Assembly: GCA_002842215.1 (NCBI GenBank) | Contig: PHCC01000017.1 | Span: 62,001-126,000, forward strand | From: Betaproteobacteria bacterium HGW-Betaproteobacteria-9 | GTDB taxonomy: Bacteria; Pseudomonadota; Gammaproteobacteria; Burkholderiales; Burkholderiaceae_C | Direction of reading: 5' to 3' | Length of the DNA stretch: 64,000 bases | Part shown: in pieces, positions 9,064 through 17,265 of the stretch | Position numbering within the stretch: position 1 is the first letter of the stretch | Layout: every line of letters begins with the position of its first letter | Position numbers and translations under genes: made by a program | The notes under the pieces: model-generated | Told to the model about the DNA's origin: nothing | Database searches by the model: none | Seen by the model: the letters and a program-made list of their open reading frames with translations, nothing else

Positions 9064-10176
9064 TCAACAAATCCTCGGCAGTTGCTCCCCACTGAGCCAG
9101 TCCACCACCCGCCGCCCGCCGAAGCGCGTGGTCATCTGCACGAAGTGGTGCGGGTCGGTCGTGACCTCGCCGATGCGCGCGGCGTCCTGCCCCAACGGGT
9201 GCGCGCGCATCGCGGCCAGCACCTCATCGGCGAATTCGGGCGCCACCACCGCGATCAGCTTGCCCTCGTTGGCCACGTAGAGCGGGTCCAGGCCGAGCAG
9301 TTCGCAGGCCGCGTCCACCTGCGGCTTCACGGGGATGGCCGCCTCCTGCAGCAGCATGCCCACGCCCGACTGGCGCGCCACCTCGTTGAGCGTGGTGGCA
9401 AGGCCGCCGCGCGTGGGGTCGCGCAGCACGCGCACTGCGCCCGGCGCGGCCGCGAGCATCGCCACCACCAGGGTGTGCAGCGCGGCGGTGTCGCTTTCAA
9501 TCGTGGTCTCGAAGGCCAGCGACTCGCGCTGCGACAGCACGGCAACGCCGTGGTCGCCGATGCTGCCGGACACCAACACCACGTCGCCCGGCCGCGCATT
9601 GCGCCCGCTGATGTGCACGCCCGGCGGCAGCACGCCGACGCCGGTGGTGCTGATGAACACGCCATCGCCCTTGCCCTGCTCCACCACCTTGGTGTCACCG
9701 GTGACCACGGGCACGCCGGTCTCGCGCGAGGCCGCGGCCATGCTCTGCACGATGCGCTGCAGGTCGACCAGCGGAAAGCCCTCTTCGATGATGAAGCTCG
9801 CGCTCAGGTAGAGCGGCTTCGCACCCGACATCGCCACGTCGTTGACCGTGCCGTGCACCGAAAGGCAGCCGATGTCGCCGCCCGGGAAGAACAGCGGCGA
9901 GATCACGTGGCCGTCGGTGGCCATCACCAGCCGCCCCTCGGCCGGGTCGAAGGCCGGCAGCGCCAGCACCGCGCCATCGTCGCCCTGGCGCAGGTAGTCG
10001 TTGTCGAAGGCGGCCAGGAACAGCTCCTCGATCAGCTGCGCCGCGGCCCTGCCGCCCGCACCGTGGCTCATGTCGATGCGGCCGTGTTTGATGTCGAGCG
10101 GCCGGATGTAGTTTTTCTTCACCGGCTTGGGGGCGGGCGCCTCGCCGGCACCGGCTTGGTCGTGTTCGGTTCTCAT
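9064..10176 (-). CDS. hypE: Hydrogenase maturation protein HypE
   Basis: 370 residues of the AIR-synthase/selenophosphate-synthetase fold (glycine-rich SHGAGGRAAAQL near 38-49, DDGAV near 66-70, GDTKVVEQGKGDG in the middle). The protein ends in PRIC: the C-terminal Cys370 is carbamoylated by HypF and then dehydrated with ATP to a thiocyanate, the source of the CN ligands. The start at 10176 overlaps the hypD stop as ATGA. It is the last standard hyp gene before the unknown protein and hypX. No missing motif is seen. Confidence 0.97.
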   Translation of the reverse strand: MRTEHDQAGAGEAPAPKPVKKNYIRPLDIKHGRIDMSHGAGGRAAAQLIEELFLAAFDNDYLRQGDDGAVLALPAFDPAEGRLVMATDGHVISPLFFPGGDIGCLSVHGTVNDVAMSGAKPLYLSASFIIEEGFPLVDLQRIVQSMAAASRETGVPVVTGDTKVVEQGKGDGVFISTTGVGVLPPGVHISGRNARPGDVVLVSGSIGDHGVAVLSQRESLAFETTIESDTAALHTLVVAMLAAAPGAVRVLRDPTRGGLATTLNEVARQSGVGMLLQEAAIPVKPQVDAACELLGLDPLYVANEGKLIAVVAPEFADEVLAAMRAHPLGQDAARIGEVTTDPHHFVQMTTRFGGRRVVDWLSGEQLPRIC

Positions 10177-11336
10177 GGGCTGACCTCTTCAGTGGTGGCG
10201 GCGGCGACGATGGGGATGTCGCGGAAACGGCCGTAGGTGTAATGCGCCGCGCAGGCGCCTTCGCTGGACACCATGCAGGAGCCGACCGGGTTTTCCGGCG
10301 TGCAGACGGTGCCGAAGATCTTGCAGTCGGTCGGCTTCTTCACACCGCGCAGGATGGCGCCGCATTCGCAGGCCTTGTTGTCGGCCACGGGCGTGTAGCT
10401 CAGGTCGAAGCGGCGCTCGGCATCGAAGGCGGCAAAGGCCTCGCGGATCTTGAGCGCGCTGTAGGGCACTTCGCCCAGACCGCGCCACTCGAAACTCGGG
10501 CGCAGCTCGAACACCTCGGACACCAGGGCCTGCGCCTTGAGGTTGCCCTCGGGCGTGACGGCGCGGGTGAACTCGTTTTCCACATGGGCGCGCCCCTCAT
10601 TGACCTGGCGCACCAGCATCAGGATCGCCTGCATCACGTCCAGCGGCTCGAAGCCAGCGATCACCACCGGCTTGCGGTATTCCTCGGCGAAGTGCTCGTA
10701 GGGCGCGGAGCCGATGACGATGCTCACATGCGCCGGGCCGATGAAGCCGTCGATGGGCACCGTGCCGAGCTGGCGCACCTCGGGCGATTCGAGGATGTGG
10801 GTGATGGCCGAGGGCGTGAGCACGTGGCAGCACAAGACGCTGAAGTTGGACAGGCCTTCGCGCGCCGCATCGCGGATGGCCAGCGCCGTGGGCGGCGTGG
10901 TGGTCTCGAAGCCGATGGCGAAGAACACCACCTCGCGCTGCGGGTTGGCGCGAGCGAGGGTCATGGCGTCGGCGGCGGAATAGACCATGCGGATGTCGCC
11001 GCCGCGCGCCTTGGCCTTGATGAGCGACAGGCTGTCCGACGCCGGCACGCGCATGGTGTCGCCGTAGGTGCAGACGATGGCGCCACGCTCCAGCGCGAGG
11101 CGGATCGCGAGGTCGATGCGACCGATGGGCAGCACGCAGACCGGGCAGCCCGGGCCGTGGATCATGCGCACGTTGGGCGGCAGCAGCTCCAGCACGCCGT
11201 AGCGGCTGATGGCGTGCGTGTGGCCGCCACAGAACTCCATGAAGCTGTAGCTGCGATCCGGGTGCGCTTCGGCGGCGATGCGCGCGCCGATCTGGCGGGC
11301 GAGGTCGCCGTCGCGGAATTCATCGATGTATTTCAT
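10173..11336 (-). CDS. hypD: Hydrogenase maturation protein HypD
   Basis: 387 residues from the ATG at 11336, which overlaps the hypC stop. The longer open frame upstream runs through hypC and hypF and was rejected. EFCGGHTH (Cys36) and GPGCPVC (Cys64, Cys67) are the conserved catalytic motifs. Further cysteines near the C-terminus (CECG, DCKIFGTVC, GSC) belong to the [4Fe-4S] cluster. HypD and HypC form the scaffold on which the Fe(CN)2CO unit is assembled. Length is normal for the family (about 370-390). Confidence 0.97.
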   Translation of the reverse strand: MKYIDEFRDGDLARQIGARIAAEAHPDRSYSFMEFCGGHTHAISRYGVLELLPPNVRMIHGPGCPVCVLPIGRIDLAIRLALERGAIVCTYGDTMRVPASDSLSLIKAKARGGDIRMVYSAADAMTLARANPQREVVFFAIGFETTTPPTALAIRDAAREGLSNFSVLCCHVLTPSAITHILESPEVRQLGTVPIDGFIGPAHVSIVIGSAPYEHFAEEYRKPVVIAGFEPLDVMQAILMLVRQVNEGRAHVENEFTRAVTPEGNLKAQALVSEVFELRPSFEWRGLGEVPYSALKIREAFAAFDAERRFDLSYTPVADNKACECGAILRGVKKPTDCKIFGTVCTPENPVGSCMVSSEGACAAHYTYGRFRDIPIVAAATTEEVSP

Positions 11337-11572
11337 GGCTGGACCTCCGCGCCGGCAACCGCCTGCATCTCTGCGAACAAGGCCAGCGTCCTCGCCGCCT
11401 CCTCCGGGTCGATGACGCCGATGGCGTGGCCCACGTGCACGATCACGTAGTCGCCCACCTGCACGTCGGCCACCAGGGCGATGGAAATTTCCTTGCGGAT
11501 GCCGCCGAGGTTGACCACAGCCTGGTCGTTGGGGCGCAACTCCACCAGGAGCGCGGGAATGGCTAGACACAT
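11333..11572 (-). CDS. hypC: Hydrogenase maturation chaperone HypC
   Basis: 79 residues starting MCLAIPALL; the conserved Cys2 binds the Fe(CN)2CO intermediate with HypD. The start at 11572 overlaps the 3' end of hypF by 10 bp, and the stop overlaps hypD as ATGA. An OB-fold core (VGDYVIVHVGHAIGVID) follows. The longer frame upstream is shadow of hypF. A second member of this family, HoxL, is encoded at 17791-18096. That matches hosts in which HypC serves all hydrogenases and HoxL serves the membrane-bound one. Confidence 0.96.
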   Translation of the reverse strand: MCLAIPALLVELRPNDQAVVNLGGIRKEISIALVADVQVGDYVIVHVGHAIGVIDPEEAARTLALFAEMQAVAGAEVQP

Positions 11573-12720
11573 GGTTCGGTTTCCTTTGACGAAATGCTCT
11601 GCGGGGTCGCCGCCAATTGCTGCGCTGCGACCCAGGCCTGGCCGATTGCGAGACCGGCGTCGCCGCAGCCTTTGTCGAGCGGCCGGTGCACACGCAACGC
11701 GGCTGCCTGCAGGCGCGTGGTCACGCGCTCGCGCAGGATGCGGTTGAAAAAGCAGCCGCCGCCGAAGCACACGTCGCGGCTGCCGCGTTCTTGGGCGGCC
11801 TGCGTGGCCCAGTCGGCCAGCGCGTCGGCCAGCGCGAGGTGGAAGCCCGCGGCGACGGCGTCCACGCCATCGGGGCCGGCGTCGAACAGCGCGGGCACGA
11901 GGCCGCGCAGGTCGAGGCGGTTCTGGGTGTCGATGACCGCGCCGGGCAGCGGCGCGGTTTGGGGATGTTGGGCGAGCCAGCGCGCGGCGGCGGCTTCGAG
12001 TGCGATGGCGGCTTGTGCTTCGTCGGCCTGGCGAACGCTCAGGCCCAACGCGCCGGCCACCGCGTCGAACCAGCGGCCGGTGCTGCTGGTGGCCGGGCAG
12101 TTCAGGTTGCGTGCCAGCATCTGCTGCACACCTGCGGCCACGGCCTCACCGACCTGCGGTGCGAAGCGTGGAGTGATTTGATCGGCCCGGCCGAGCGCAT
12201 GCAGCGCGCTCGCGGCCATGCGCCAGGGCTCGCGCGCGGCGCGGTCGCCGCCGGGCAAAGCGAGTGGCATCAGGTGCCCCAGGCGCTGCCACTGCTCGCC
12301 GTCCGCCCACAGCAGTTCACCGCCCCAGGCTTGCCCGTCTGTGCCCAGGCCAACACCATCGAGCGCGAGGCCGATGACAGGGCCTTCGATGCGGTGTTCG
12401 GCGACCACGGCAGCGATGTGCGCGTGGTGGTGCTGCACGCCGATGGCGGGCACGCCCAGCGAACTGGCGAGCTGCACCGCAAGCTGGGTGCTGAAGAAGT
12501 CGGGGTGCAGGTCGTGCGCCACCGCCGCGATGGGTGCGCCGTGGCCGGCCAGCAGGGCCTCCACCGAGGCTTCGAGCGCGGCGCAGGCTGCCGGGTCGCT
12601 GAGGTCGCCGTGCACCGTCGACCAGACCGGCGCGCCATCCACCAGCAGACAGGCGGCGTTTTTCAGCCAGGCGCCGCAGGCGAGCACGGTGGGCAAAGGC
12701 GCTGTGTTCATGGCGTGCAT
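11563..12720 (-). CDS. hypF: Short carbamoyltransferase HypF (HypF1 type)
   Basis: 385 residues, about half of a standard HypF (about 750). The acylphosphatase, Cys4 zinc-finger and YrdC-like N-terminal domains are absent; only the Kae1-like carbamoyltransferase half remains. It keeps the metal-binding VQHHHAH motif near residue 94 and a nucleotide-binding GGGCFFN motif near 322. Cupriavidus HypF1 is similarly short (about 394) and was reported functional, so this is a lineage form rather than a fresh truncation. Start at 12720, or 12711 (second Met); the gene lies 4 nt after hypB. A full-length HypF elsewhere in the genome may provide carbamoyl-adenylate. Confidence 0.93.
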   Translation of the reverse strand: MHAMNTAPLPTVLACGAWLKNAACLLVDGAPVWSTVHGDLSDPAACAALEASVEALLAGHGAPIAAVAHDLHPDFFSTQLAVQLASSLGVPAIGVQHHHAHIAAVVAEHRIEGPVIGLALDGVGLGTDGQAWGGELLWADGEQWQRLGHLMPLALPGGDRAAREPWRMAASALHALGRADQITPRFAPQVGEAVAAGVQQMLARNLNCPATSSTGRWFDAVAGALGLSVRQADEAQAAIALEAAAARWLAQHPQTAPLPGAVIDTQNRLDLRGLVPALFDAGPDGVDAVAAGFHLALADALADWATQAAQERGSRDVCFGGGCFFNRILRERVTTRLQAAALRVHRPLDKGCGDAGLAIGQAWVAAQQLAATPQSISSKETEPCV

Positions 12721-12724
12721 CGGG

Positions 12725-13717
12725 TCAGAGCGCGGCGTCGGCGGACAGGGCCGCCCTGGCCTTCGCGAGTTCGGCTTCGAGCTGTGCCACCCGGTCCCGC
12801 AGCGCCGCTTCGGCGGCCGAGGGTGCGGGTGTTTCGGGGTGGTGATGACCGTGGCCCATGGCGTGGTCCAGCCAGTGCAGCCAGGCGTCCATGCCTTCGC
12901 CGGTGGTGGCCGAGAGCTGCAGGATTTCGATGGTGGGGTTCACGCGGCGTGCGAGCTCGATGCAGCGCGCGACGTCGAACTTCACATGCGGAAGCAGATC
13001 GGTCTTGTTCAGGATCATGAGCTGAGAAGCCGCGAACATGTCGGGGTACTTGAGCGGCTTGTCTTCGCCCTCGGTCACTGAGAGGATGGCGACCTTGGCG
13101 GCTTCGCCCAGGTCCCACACGGCGGGGCAGACCAGGTTGCCCACGTTCTCGATGAAGAGCAGGCTGTGCGCGTCGTCATGGTGGTGATCGTGCTCATGGT
13201 GATGCCCGTGATCGTGGTGGTCATGGCTGTGCAGCTGCGCGAAGGCTTCGCTCACCATCGGCGCGTCGAGGTGGCAGCCCTTGCCGGTGTTGACCTGGAT
13301 CGCGGGCGCGCCGGTGGCGCGGATGCGGTCGGCGTCGAAACTGGTCTGCTGGTCGCCTTCGATCACGGCCACGTGCAGGCCAGGCGCATGGGTCTTGAGC
13401 GCTTCGATGGTGGCGCACAGCAGCGTGGTCTTGCCCGATCCCGGGCTGGACACGAGGTTGAGCGCGGTCACGCCGTGGGCTTCAAAGTGGGACCGGTTCT
13501 GCTGCGCCACGCGGTTGTTGGCGCCGAGGATGTCGGTCTCCAGCTTGATGGCGCGCGCCTGGCTCATGCCCGGCACCGAGACGCGGGCCGCACCCGCGCC
13601 GAAATGCAGGTCGCCGTTGCCGGGGTTCACCTGCACCACGCCGGCTTCGCCCACGTGGGATTGGATATGCCGGGCATGGGCCGGGCTGTTGTCACTGCAT
13701 CCGCATACGACACACAT
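12725..13717 (-). CDS. hypB: Nickel-incorporation GTPase HypB with internal His-rich loop
   Basis: 330 residues. The N-terminus [10 protein letters not shown] carries the CxxCGC high-affinity metal motif. The G domain has Walker [10 protein letters not shown] (90-98) and the conserved [12 protein letters not shown] segment (188-199). Unusually, the His-rich nickel-storage stretch is not between the N-terminus and the G domain. It sits inside the G domain at residues 163-184, just before the conserved segment. The C-terminus adds a short His cluster near 283-287 and an Ala/Glu-rich probable coiled coil. An AAGGAGA ribosome site precedes the ATG at 13717. Confidence 0.95.
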   Translation of the reverse strand: MCVVCGCSDNSPAHARHIQSHVGEAGVVQVNPGNGDLHFGAGAARVSVPGMSQARAIKLETDILGANNRVAQQNRSHFEAHGVTALNLVSSPGSGKTTLLCATIEALKTHAPGLHVAVIEGDQQTSFDADRIRATGAPAIQVNTGKGCHLDAPMVSEAFAQLHSHDHHDHGHHHEHDHHHDDAHSLLFIENVGNLVCPAVWDLGEAAKVAILSVTEGEDKPLKYPDMFAASQLMILNKTDLLPHVKFDVARCIELARRVNPTIEILQLSATTGEGMDAWLHWLDHAMGHGHHHPETPAPSAAEAALRDRVAQLEAELAKARAALSADAAL

Positions 13718-13779
13718 ATTGGTTCTCCTTTGCTGTGTTCATCGAAGCACCGTCCGAAGGAAGGGCAGTTGCCCAGTCG

Positions 13780-13873
13780 CACCGCGGAACCGGCTCTGCC
13801 GGGCCGCAGGAGCGGTCCCCCTCCCGCCAAAGGCGAGAGAGGGGGAAGACGCGAAGCGGCGCAGGGGGTGCTT
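13780..13873 (-). repeat. 3'-end structured repeat, copy after hypA
   Basis: The unit begins 13 nt after the hypA stop and carries CCGGCAGAGCCGG, a loop variant of the conserved hairpin. The middle stem is replaced by a longer CCCCCTCTC/GAGAGGGGG-like palindrome. It lies between hypA and hypB. Confidence 0.7.
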
Positions 13874-13877
13874 CCTA

Positions 13878-14225
13878 TCAATCATCACTCACGCTCATGT
13901 CAATCACACGCAATTCCATGCCGCCCGTAGGTTGCAGCTGGTAGCCGCCGCAGGCCGGACAGGCGTCACCGCGCTGGTTGATGGCCACGGTCTGGGCGCA
14001 GCCCATGCACCAGGCCTGGCCGGGCGGCTCTTCGATCTGAATCTCTGCGCCTTCAAGCACCGTGCCGGGCGCCAGGCTTTCCAGCGCGAAACGCAGGGCC
14101 CGCACGTCCACACCGGCCAGCTGGCCGGCTTCGAGCCGCAGCGACAGCAGGCGCGAAAAGCCTTCGCTCACCGCCGTGTCTTCGACCAGCTGCAACACGC
14201 CACCGGCGAGGCTGGCTTCATGCAT
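13878..14225 (-). CDS. hypA: Nickel metallochaperone HypA
   Basis: 115 residues starting MHEASLA; His2 and the N-terminal amine form the nickel site. Zinc-binding CMGC (Cys73, Cys76) and CPAC (Cys89, Cys92) form the zinc finger. Works with HypB to insert nickel into the large-subunit precursor. The start at 14225 overlaps the hoxV stop by 8 bp. Length is typical (113-118). Confidence 0.96.
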   Translation of the reverse strand: MHEASLAGGVLQLVEDTAVSEGFSRLLSLRLEAGQLAGVDVRALRFALESLAPGTVLEGAEIQIEEPPGQAWCMGCAQTVAINQRGDACPACGGYQLQPTGGMELRVIDMSVSDD

Positions 14226-15411
14226 GTTGTGTCTCCTGCGCAGTGGGCACCGTGTGTGTCACGGCAAAAGGCACGCAGGGGTCGAACGCGGCCATGAGCA
14301 GGCGCACGCGGCGCTCCACCGTTGCGGCCGACTCGGTGGCGTTCAACCCGGCGATGTGTTGGGCCACCACACCCTGCGGGTGGAAATTCCATTCGGTCGG
14401 CGCGAGCACACGGCAGGCGGCCACGCGCGCCGGCGCATCGCCCACGGGCGCATCGATCTCCACCTGGTGCACCAGCAGGCCGCGCGCCATCTCCACCCAG
14501 GCCATGCCCTGGCGCGGCCCGGTGCGGAGCGACCCAAAGGACAACCAGCCCGCACCGCTCTGGCCCGGTGCGTCGGGTTGGCAGAGGCGGATCAGTTCGG
14601 CGATGCGGCTGCCCAGCAGGGCCCAGGGACTCAGGGGCAGCTCGACGTCCATGCCGTTCAGGCGCGTCCAGCTGCCGGTGTGGGCGCAGGCACCGTGCCA
14701 CAACGGGTGCCGCGCGAAGCCGGGCTGGAGCGCCAGCGCAGCGGACAACGTGCGCTGGTCAGACCCATCGGCATGGGCGTGCAATGCGTCGGCGTGCGCC
14801 AGCGTGTTCGGCAGGTCCGACTCCCGCGCGGCGCGCAGCAACGAGGGCAGCCAGCCACTGTGGCGACGGCTCCAGTCGTTTTGCCAATCGGCACCGCAGG
14901 CATTCCAGGCACGCAGCCAGATGTGGGGCGGCATCTGCAGCAGCTCGTCATGCAACCAGGTGAGCGTGGCGGGCCAGGGGTCGGCCGGCAGCGTGGCCGC
15001 CGGCCACAGCAGCGGGCAGTGTTGCAACGCGGCGTGTGCGGCATCGGCCCAGGCAGTGGCCGCAGGACCGGGCTCGGCGGCCAGCAGGCGCGGCCAGTCC
15101 AGGCCGATGCGCCGGAGGTGCTCCTGCGCGGTCTCGGTGCGCAGTCGCTGCGCCACCTGCTGCGGCGCGGGCAGCAGGCCGGGCGAAGCGGCTTCGATGG
15201 CGAGCTGGGAACACAGACGGTGCGCGTGGCTGCAGAGGTTGAACAGGCTGGCCATGAGGCCGGGCAAGGCGCTCACCGCCTGACCGCGGGCCAGGCGCGG
15301 CGCCCAGTCCTGGCGGCTGCTGTGCAGGGCCAGCGGCAGCGGCGCGCCGGGCGCCACACGCAGGCTGCCGGCCAGCGAGGACGGATCGTTCAATGGGCTG
15401 GCAGGCGTCAT
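14218..15411 (-). CDS. hoxV: Hydrogenase assembly scaffold HoxV/HupK
   Basis: 397 residues. The C-terminal segment AFDPCVPFAVTHT is a degenerate copy of the large-subunit DPCxxC motif with only the first cysteine, and the N-terminal CxxC motif is missing. That is the signature of HupK/HoxV, a large-subunit mimic that holds the Fe(CN)2CO group before transfer to HoxG. It overlaps hoxT upstream and hypA downstream, matching the Cupriavidus order. Sequence conservation of this family is low apart from this region, so the call rests on motif plus position. Confidence 0.86.
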   Translation of the reverse strand: MTPASPLNDPSSLAGSLRVAPGAPLPLALHSSRQDWAPRLARGQAVSALPGLMASLFNLCSHAHRLCSQLAIEAASPGLLPAPQQVAQRLRTETAQEHLRRIGLDWPRLLAAEPGPAATAWADAAHAALQHCPLLWPAATLPADPWPATLTWLHDELLQMPPHIWLRAWNACGADWQNDWSRRHSGWLPSLLRAARESDLPNTLAHADALHAHADGSDQRTLSAALALQPGFARHPLWHGACAHTGSWTRLNGMDVELPLSPWALLGSRIAELIRLCQPDAPGQSGAGWLSFGSLRTGPRQGMAWVEMARGLLVHQVEIDAPVGDAPARVAACRVLAPTEWNFHPQGVVAQHIAGLNATESAATVERRVRLLMAAFDPCVPFAVTHTVPTAQETQHA

Positions 15412-15959
15412 GCCGCAGCTCCCGCGTCCGGCCGGCGAGCCATGAAGAACGCGCGGCGCGCTGGCAGCGGTTCGGCCGCAACCGGTGCCTCCACAGGTGC
15501 TTCGGGCTCAGGCCGGACCAGCGCCAGCGACGCCAGCGCGGTCTCGCGCACCAGGTCCTGGCTGGTGAAACCGTTCATGGGCGAAAACAGCGCGCAGGCC
15601 TCGTGGTAACCGAGGGCGGGATCGTGCGCGCCGATGAATTCAAACCGTTCGCTGCCGAAATCGCGCACCGCCTTGCGCCCCACGCGGTTGCCGTGGGGCA
15701 GGTTCATCGAAGGCAGGCGCAGCAGGCTCATGAACCAAGGGGTGATCAGCACACCTTCGGCCATGGGCTCTGTTGTCTCCTCCGCGCCAGCGGCCCATGC
15801 AAAACCGAGCGCTTCGACGTGCAGCGCGGGGTTGAGCAAGGGGATGTCTTGCATGCGCTCGTGTTGCACGTGGCGGTAGAAATCCACCAACGCTTGCACG
15901 CGCGCGGCCAGCTGGGCGGGAGAGGCCAAGGGTGTGTCTGTGCGGGTGAGCGGGGTCAT
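15408..15959 (-). CDS. hoxT: Hydrogenase assembly chaperone HoxT/HupJ (HybE family)
   Basis: 183 residues from the ATG at 15959; a longer frame to 16004 gives an unlikely Cys/Arg/Ser-rich start. The body fits the HybE/HupJ family: a helix with VQALVDFYRHV, then NPALHVEALGFAW, then TPWFMSLLRLP and a core with GSERFEFIGAHDP. Family members chaperone maturation of uptake hydrogenases in air. An Ala/Pro/Glu-rich tail follows residue 150. The stop overlaps the hoxV start as ATGA. Separated from hoxR by a palindromic repeat. Confidence 0.88.
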   Translation of the reverse strand: MTPLTRTDTPLASPAQLAARVQALVDFYRHVQHERMQDIPLLNPALHVEALGFAWAAGAEETTEPMAEGVLITPWFMSLLRLPSMNLPHGNRVGRKAVRDFGSERFEFIGAHDPALGYHEACALFSPMNGFTSQDLVRETALASLALVRPEPEAPVEAPVAAEPLPARRAFFMARRPDAGAAA

Positions 15960-16021
15960 GGCTGGTGTCCAGCTTGCGGTGCATGACCTGTGCTTGCGAC
16001 ACAAGCGGTTGGCGCGGCGGG

Positions 16022-16102
16022 CCCCTCACCCCAGCCCTCTCCCCAGAGGGGCGAGGGAGTCAAGCCCCCTCTCCCGCTTGCGGGAGAGGGTTGGGGTGAG
16101 GG
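16022..16102. repeat. Palindromic CCCTCACCCC/GGGGTGAGGG repeat
   Basis: About 80 bp between hoxR and hoxT. The outer arms CCCTCACCCCAGCCCTCTCC and the reverse complement of that type enclose a smaller CTCTCCCGC-ttg-CGGGAGAG hairpin. This is a different family from the CCGGCAAAGCCGG repeats. It resembles the dispersed CCCTCACCC...GAGAGGG elements common in proteobacterial intergenic regions. Confidence 0.8.
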
Positions 16103-16125
16103 TCTGCGCGGGTGTTCCATGTCCA

Positions 16126-16362
16126 TCATTCCAGCATCAGGAACTGCTCGGCATCGCCGTCGCAGTTCGGGCAGCGCCAGTGCGCGGGCAAGTCGGCGAA
16201 CGGTGTGCCGGGGGCGATCTGCCACTGCGGGTCGCCGAGCGCCGGGTCGTAGACCCACCAGCAGATCTTGCATTCGAGGCGCGAGCCGGGTTTGAGCACG
16301 TCCCGGTTGCCCAGGTACGAGCCTTCAAAACCCTCGAAGTGGTCCGCGCCGGCCATGTTCAT
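16126..16362 (-). CDS. hoxR: Rubredoxin HoxR/HupI
   Basis: 78 residues. CKIC at 31-34 and CPNC at 64-67 are the four cysteine ligands of the single rubredoxin iron. The WVYDP and ALGDPQWQIAPGTPFADLP stretches are characteristic. The ATG at 16362 overlaps the hoxQ stop as ATGA; Met3 is an alternative. In uptake-hydrogenase operons this rubredoxin helps the enzyme mature at higher oxygen. It is about 25 residues longer at the N-terminus than free rubredoxins, as is usual for HupI. Confidence 0.94.
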   Translation of the reverse strand: MNMAGADHFEGFEGSYLGNRDVLKPGSRLECKICWWVYDPALGDPQWQIAPGTPFADLPAHWRCPNCDGDAEQFLMLE

Positions 16363-17240
16363 GCTCCTTCAAGGTAATTCATCACGTCGGCCAGGCGCTC
16401 GTGCGAATCGCGCAGGTCTTCGGGTGCGGCCATGGCCACTTCGGGCATGTCCACCACCTCGACCGTGTTGAGAATCACCTTGTCCATCGAGTTGTAGTAC
16501 ACCACGCGCCAGCAGTTGGGCAAGCGGGTGTTGGAGATGCGGCAGTTGCCGTAGCCGCGCGAGAGCATGAGCACGCGGCCGGTGCCCAGGTGGTGGTCAA
16601 GAAAGCCGATGTCTTCGGGCGTGACCGGCAGCAGCGTGAGGTTGACCACGTGCGAGGTCTGGCCCGGCTTCCAGCCCGCCACCTGGTCGCGGATTTCTTC
16701 CACCAGCAGAGGCGCGTTCTGCACATTGGGCGGCAGCGGACCGGCCCACTGCGGCATGGCGCCCTGCGGCCACACGTCGTCCACCGCGATGGCGCGCAGC
16801 AGCGCCGGCACCGGGCCGACCTCGATCACGTCGTCGATCAGGCAACGTTCACCGTCCACGGTGCGGAAGGTGATGAGGCGCCACACGCCGGCGAGCACCG
16901 ATTCCTGAATGCGCACTTCCAGCGCACCGTCTTCCTCGCGCACCAGGGCGCTGGCCTCGCCCTCGCCCAGGATCTGGTTGACCAGGCGCAGGTCGGCAGC
17001 GGGCAGCGCGGTCAGTGACACCTGGCCTCCCGGGCCACGCTCGGCCGTGCGGTCCAGCAGCGCCAGCACCTGGCCCAGCACCGCACGTGCCGCGTCGCGC
17101 CCGGCCAGCTCTTCGGGCTCGGGCAGCACCGGCGGGCGGTAGGTGTCCATGTCCTTGGGCATGGGCAGGTAGTCCAGCGACTCGTCTTCGGACTGGGTGC
17201 CCGGGCCGAGGGCGACGAGGGGGATGGGGAAGTCTTTCAT
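16359..17240 (-). CDS. hoxQ: Hydrogenase expression/formation protein HoxQ/HupH
   Basis: 293 residues from the ATG at 17240 (MKDFPIPLVALGPGTQ), which has an AAGGAC ribosome site. A longer frame upstream crosses the hoxO stop region and was rejected. The C-terminal half has the HupH-conserved SRGYGNCRISNT and LPNCWRVVYYNS segments, with two conserved cysteines. HoxQ/HupH acts with HoxO on maturation and protection of the membrane-bound hydrogenase small subunit. It lies 25 nt after hoxO and overlaps hoxR. Confidence 0.93.
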   Translation of the reverse strand: MKDFPIPLVALGPGTQSEDESLDYLPMPKDMDTYRPPVLPEPEELAGRDAARAVLGQVLALLDRTAERGPGGQVSLTALPAADLRLVNQILGEGEASALVREEDGALEVRIQESVLAGVWRLITFRTVDGERCLIDDVIEVGPVPALLRAIAVDDVWPQGAMPQWAGPLPPNVQNAPLLVEEIRDQVAGWKPGQTSHVVNLTLLPVTPEDIGFLDHHLGTGRVLMLSRGYGNCRISNTRLPNCWRVVYYNSMDKVILNTVEVVDMPEVAMAAPEDLRDSHERLADVMNYLEGA

Positions 17241-17265
17241 GGGGTGTCCTTGGTGGTCTGGCGGT

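Noticed and set aside
13163-13232. Tandem CAT/CAC triplet repeat as a DNA repeat element
   Set aside because: It is simply the coding sequence of the His-rich loop of HypB.
14218-15411. HoxV as a second, inactivated hydrogenase large subunit
   Set aside because: The single-Cys C-terminal motif and gene order match the HupK/HoxV scaffold family, so it is a normal maturation protein and not a decayed catalytic subunit.
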